Below, one piece after another: positions 63,494 to 64,000 of a stretch of DNA of 64,000 nucleotides (the first letter of the stretch is position 1; each line of letters opens with the position of its first letter). Source of the DNA: Micromonospora sp. WMMD980 (lineage in GTDB: Bacteria; Actinomycetota; Actinomycetes; Mycobacteriales; Micromonosporaceae); contig NZ_JARUBE010000003.1 in the NCBI RefSeq assembly GCF_029626035.1, positions 5,518,001 through 5,582,000 of the forward strand, read 5' to 3'. The notes beneath the pieces are model-generated. The model was not told the DNA's origin. It saw nothing but the letters and a program-made list of their open reading frames with translations, and searched no databases. A program made the translations under genes and the position numbers.

Positions 63494-64000
63494 TCAGTCG
63501 ACGACGGTCCCGGCGGCCACGATCGCCCGTAGCTCACTCACGTCGATCGAGCCGGTCGGCACGTCCCGCTCGATCGGCAAGTACATCCGCTGCACCCCGG
63601 CCACGATCGCCTCGACCACCCGGTCCCGGAACCGGGGGTCGACCAGCCGGCCCCGATCCAGCGGAGAGGTCAGGTAGCCCACCTCGACGCGGACCGCGGG
63701 CATCCGGGTGAGACGGAGCAGGTCCCACGCCTTGGCGTGGGTGCGGCAGTCGCGTAGCCCGGTGCGGGCCACGATCTCCCGCTGCACCAGCCCGGCCAGG
63801 CGTTCCCCGGTGGCCGAGGTGACGCCGTTGTCGGTGCCGTAGTGGTAGGTGGCGACCCCGTCGGCCTCCGGGTTGACATGCCCGTCGGTGTGCAGGGAGA
63901 TGAACACGTCCGCGCCGAGCGAGTTGGCGAGCTGGGCCCGGTCCGCGTCCGGTAGGCAGGTCAGCGGCGACGGGCCGCGGGTCAGCTGGACCCGTACGCC
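63494..64000 (-). CDS. cwlM: N-acetylmuramoyl-L-alanine amidase (CwlM-like), 5' end outside the window
   Basis: The C-terminal 168 residues of an Amidase_3 domain. Visible features: ADVFISLHTDGHVN (second zinc His), GVATYHYGTDNGVTSATGER, and MPAVRVEVGYLTSPLDR with the catalytic/zinc glutamate. The first zinc His lies beyond the window edge. In mycobacteria, CwlM in this chromosomal neighbourhood is a phosphorylated activator of MurA rather than a lytic enzyme; whether that holds here cannot be judged. Confidence 0.85.
   Translation of the reverse strand, partial: GVRVQLTRGPSPLTCLPDADRAQLANSLGADVFISLHTDGHVNPEADGVATYHYGTDNGVTSATGERLAGLVQREIVARTGLRDCRTHAKAWDLLRLTRMPAVRVEVGYLTSPLDRGRLVDPRFRDRVVEAIVAGVQRMYLPIERDVPTGSIDVSELRAIVAAGTVVD

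Overview
The window is high-GC actinobacterial chromosome spanning the replication origin. The gene order rpmH-rnpA-yidD-yidC-jag-rsmG-parA-parB on the plus strand, and dnaA / oriC / dnaN-gnd-recF-dciA-gyrB-gyrA on the minus strand, is the classic actinobacterial origin layout. The dense XRE/DUF397 and sigma/membrane-propeller genes, a GyrA intein and a dispersed GGGGCCCC palindromic repeat point to the Micromonosporaceae (Micromonospora-like). That assignment is an inference from gene content, not from a database search.

Layout. 1-9 kb: an ECF42-type sigma factor with its YCII/DGPF partner, a TetR-accC pair, a TetR/FAD-monooxygenase divergent pair, and sseA lying between two parallel cassettes in which an ECF sigma factor overlaps a membrane-anchored propeller gene (5.7-7.4 and 8.5-10.2 kb). 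10-26 kb: accessory and housekeeping genes, including an SGNH hydrolase, a membrane metalloprotease, a PQQ-like propeller with an apparent frameshift, two Imm5-like immunity-type genes, XRE/DUF5753-DUF397, VapBC, proS, a CBS protein, SufE-like, DsbA-like, a YbaK-type deacylase and an apparently frameshifted MFS gene. 26-34 kb: a giant CtpI-like P-type ATPase, Sua5-type tsaC, and two small regulator/enzyme units. 34-36.2 kb: a probable decayed integrative island at tRNA-Ala, holding an extra-looking mraY, a truncated DinB/DUF664 fragment and a multiply frameshifted tyrosine integrase. 36.2-59 kb: tRNA-Ala, a DLW-39 micro-protein and tRNA-Ile, then the gyrA to parB origin block. 59-64 kb: an HIT-like protein, ddl, a PLP aminotransferase, a GNAT enzyme and the C-terminal part of a CwlM-like amidase.

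How the parts work together. DnaA binds the array in 48.4-49.2 kb to start replication; DnaN, RecF, DciA and gyrase sit alongside. ParA and ParB act on parS: six sites with the core GTTTCACGTGAAAC lie at 55.7-59.0 kb (two inside parA) and a seventh, of Bacillus-type sequence, lies alone at 22.4 kb. Additional DnaA-box clusters occur in the gyrB-gyrA gap and between parB and the HIT-like gene, the latter next to a parS.

The most notable items are: the full-length homing-endonuclease intein at the GyrA catalytic tyrosine; the solitary mraY in a tRNA-linked remnant island; the DnaA-box/parS cluster at 58.93-59.06 kb; in-frame parS sites encoding the same pentapeptide twice in the ParA extension; a five-fold short motif in an unusual RsmG N-terminal extension; three copies of a double-palindrome repeat; and several single-base frameshifts, which could be real or assembly errors.
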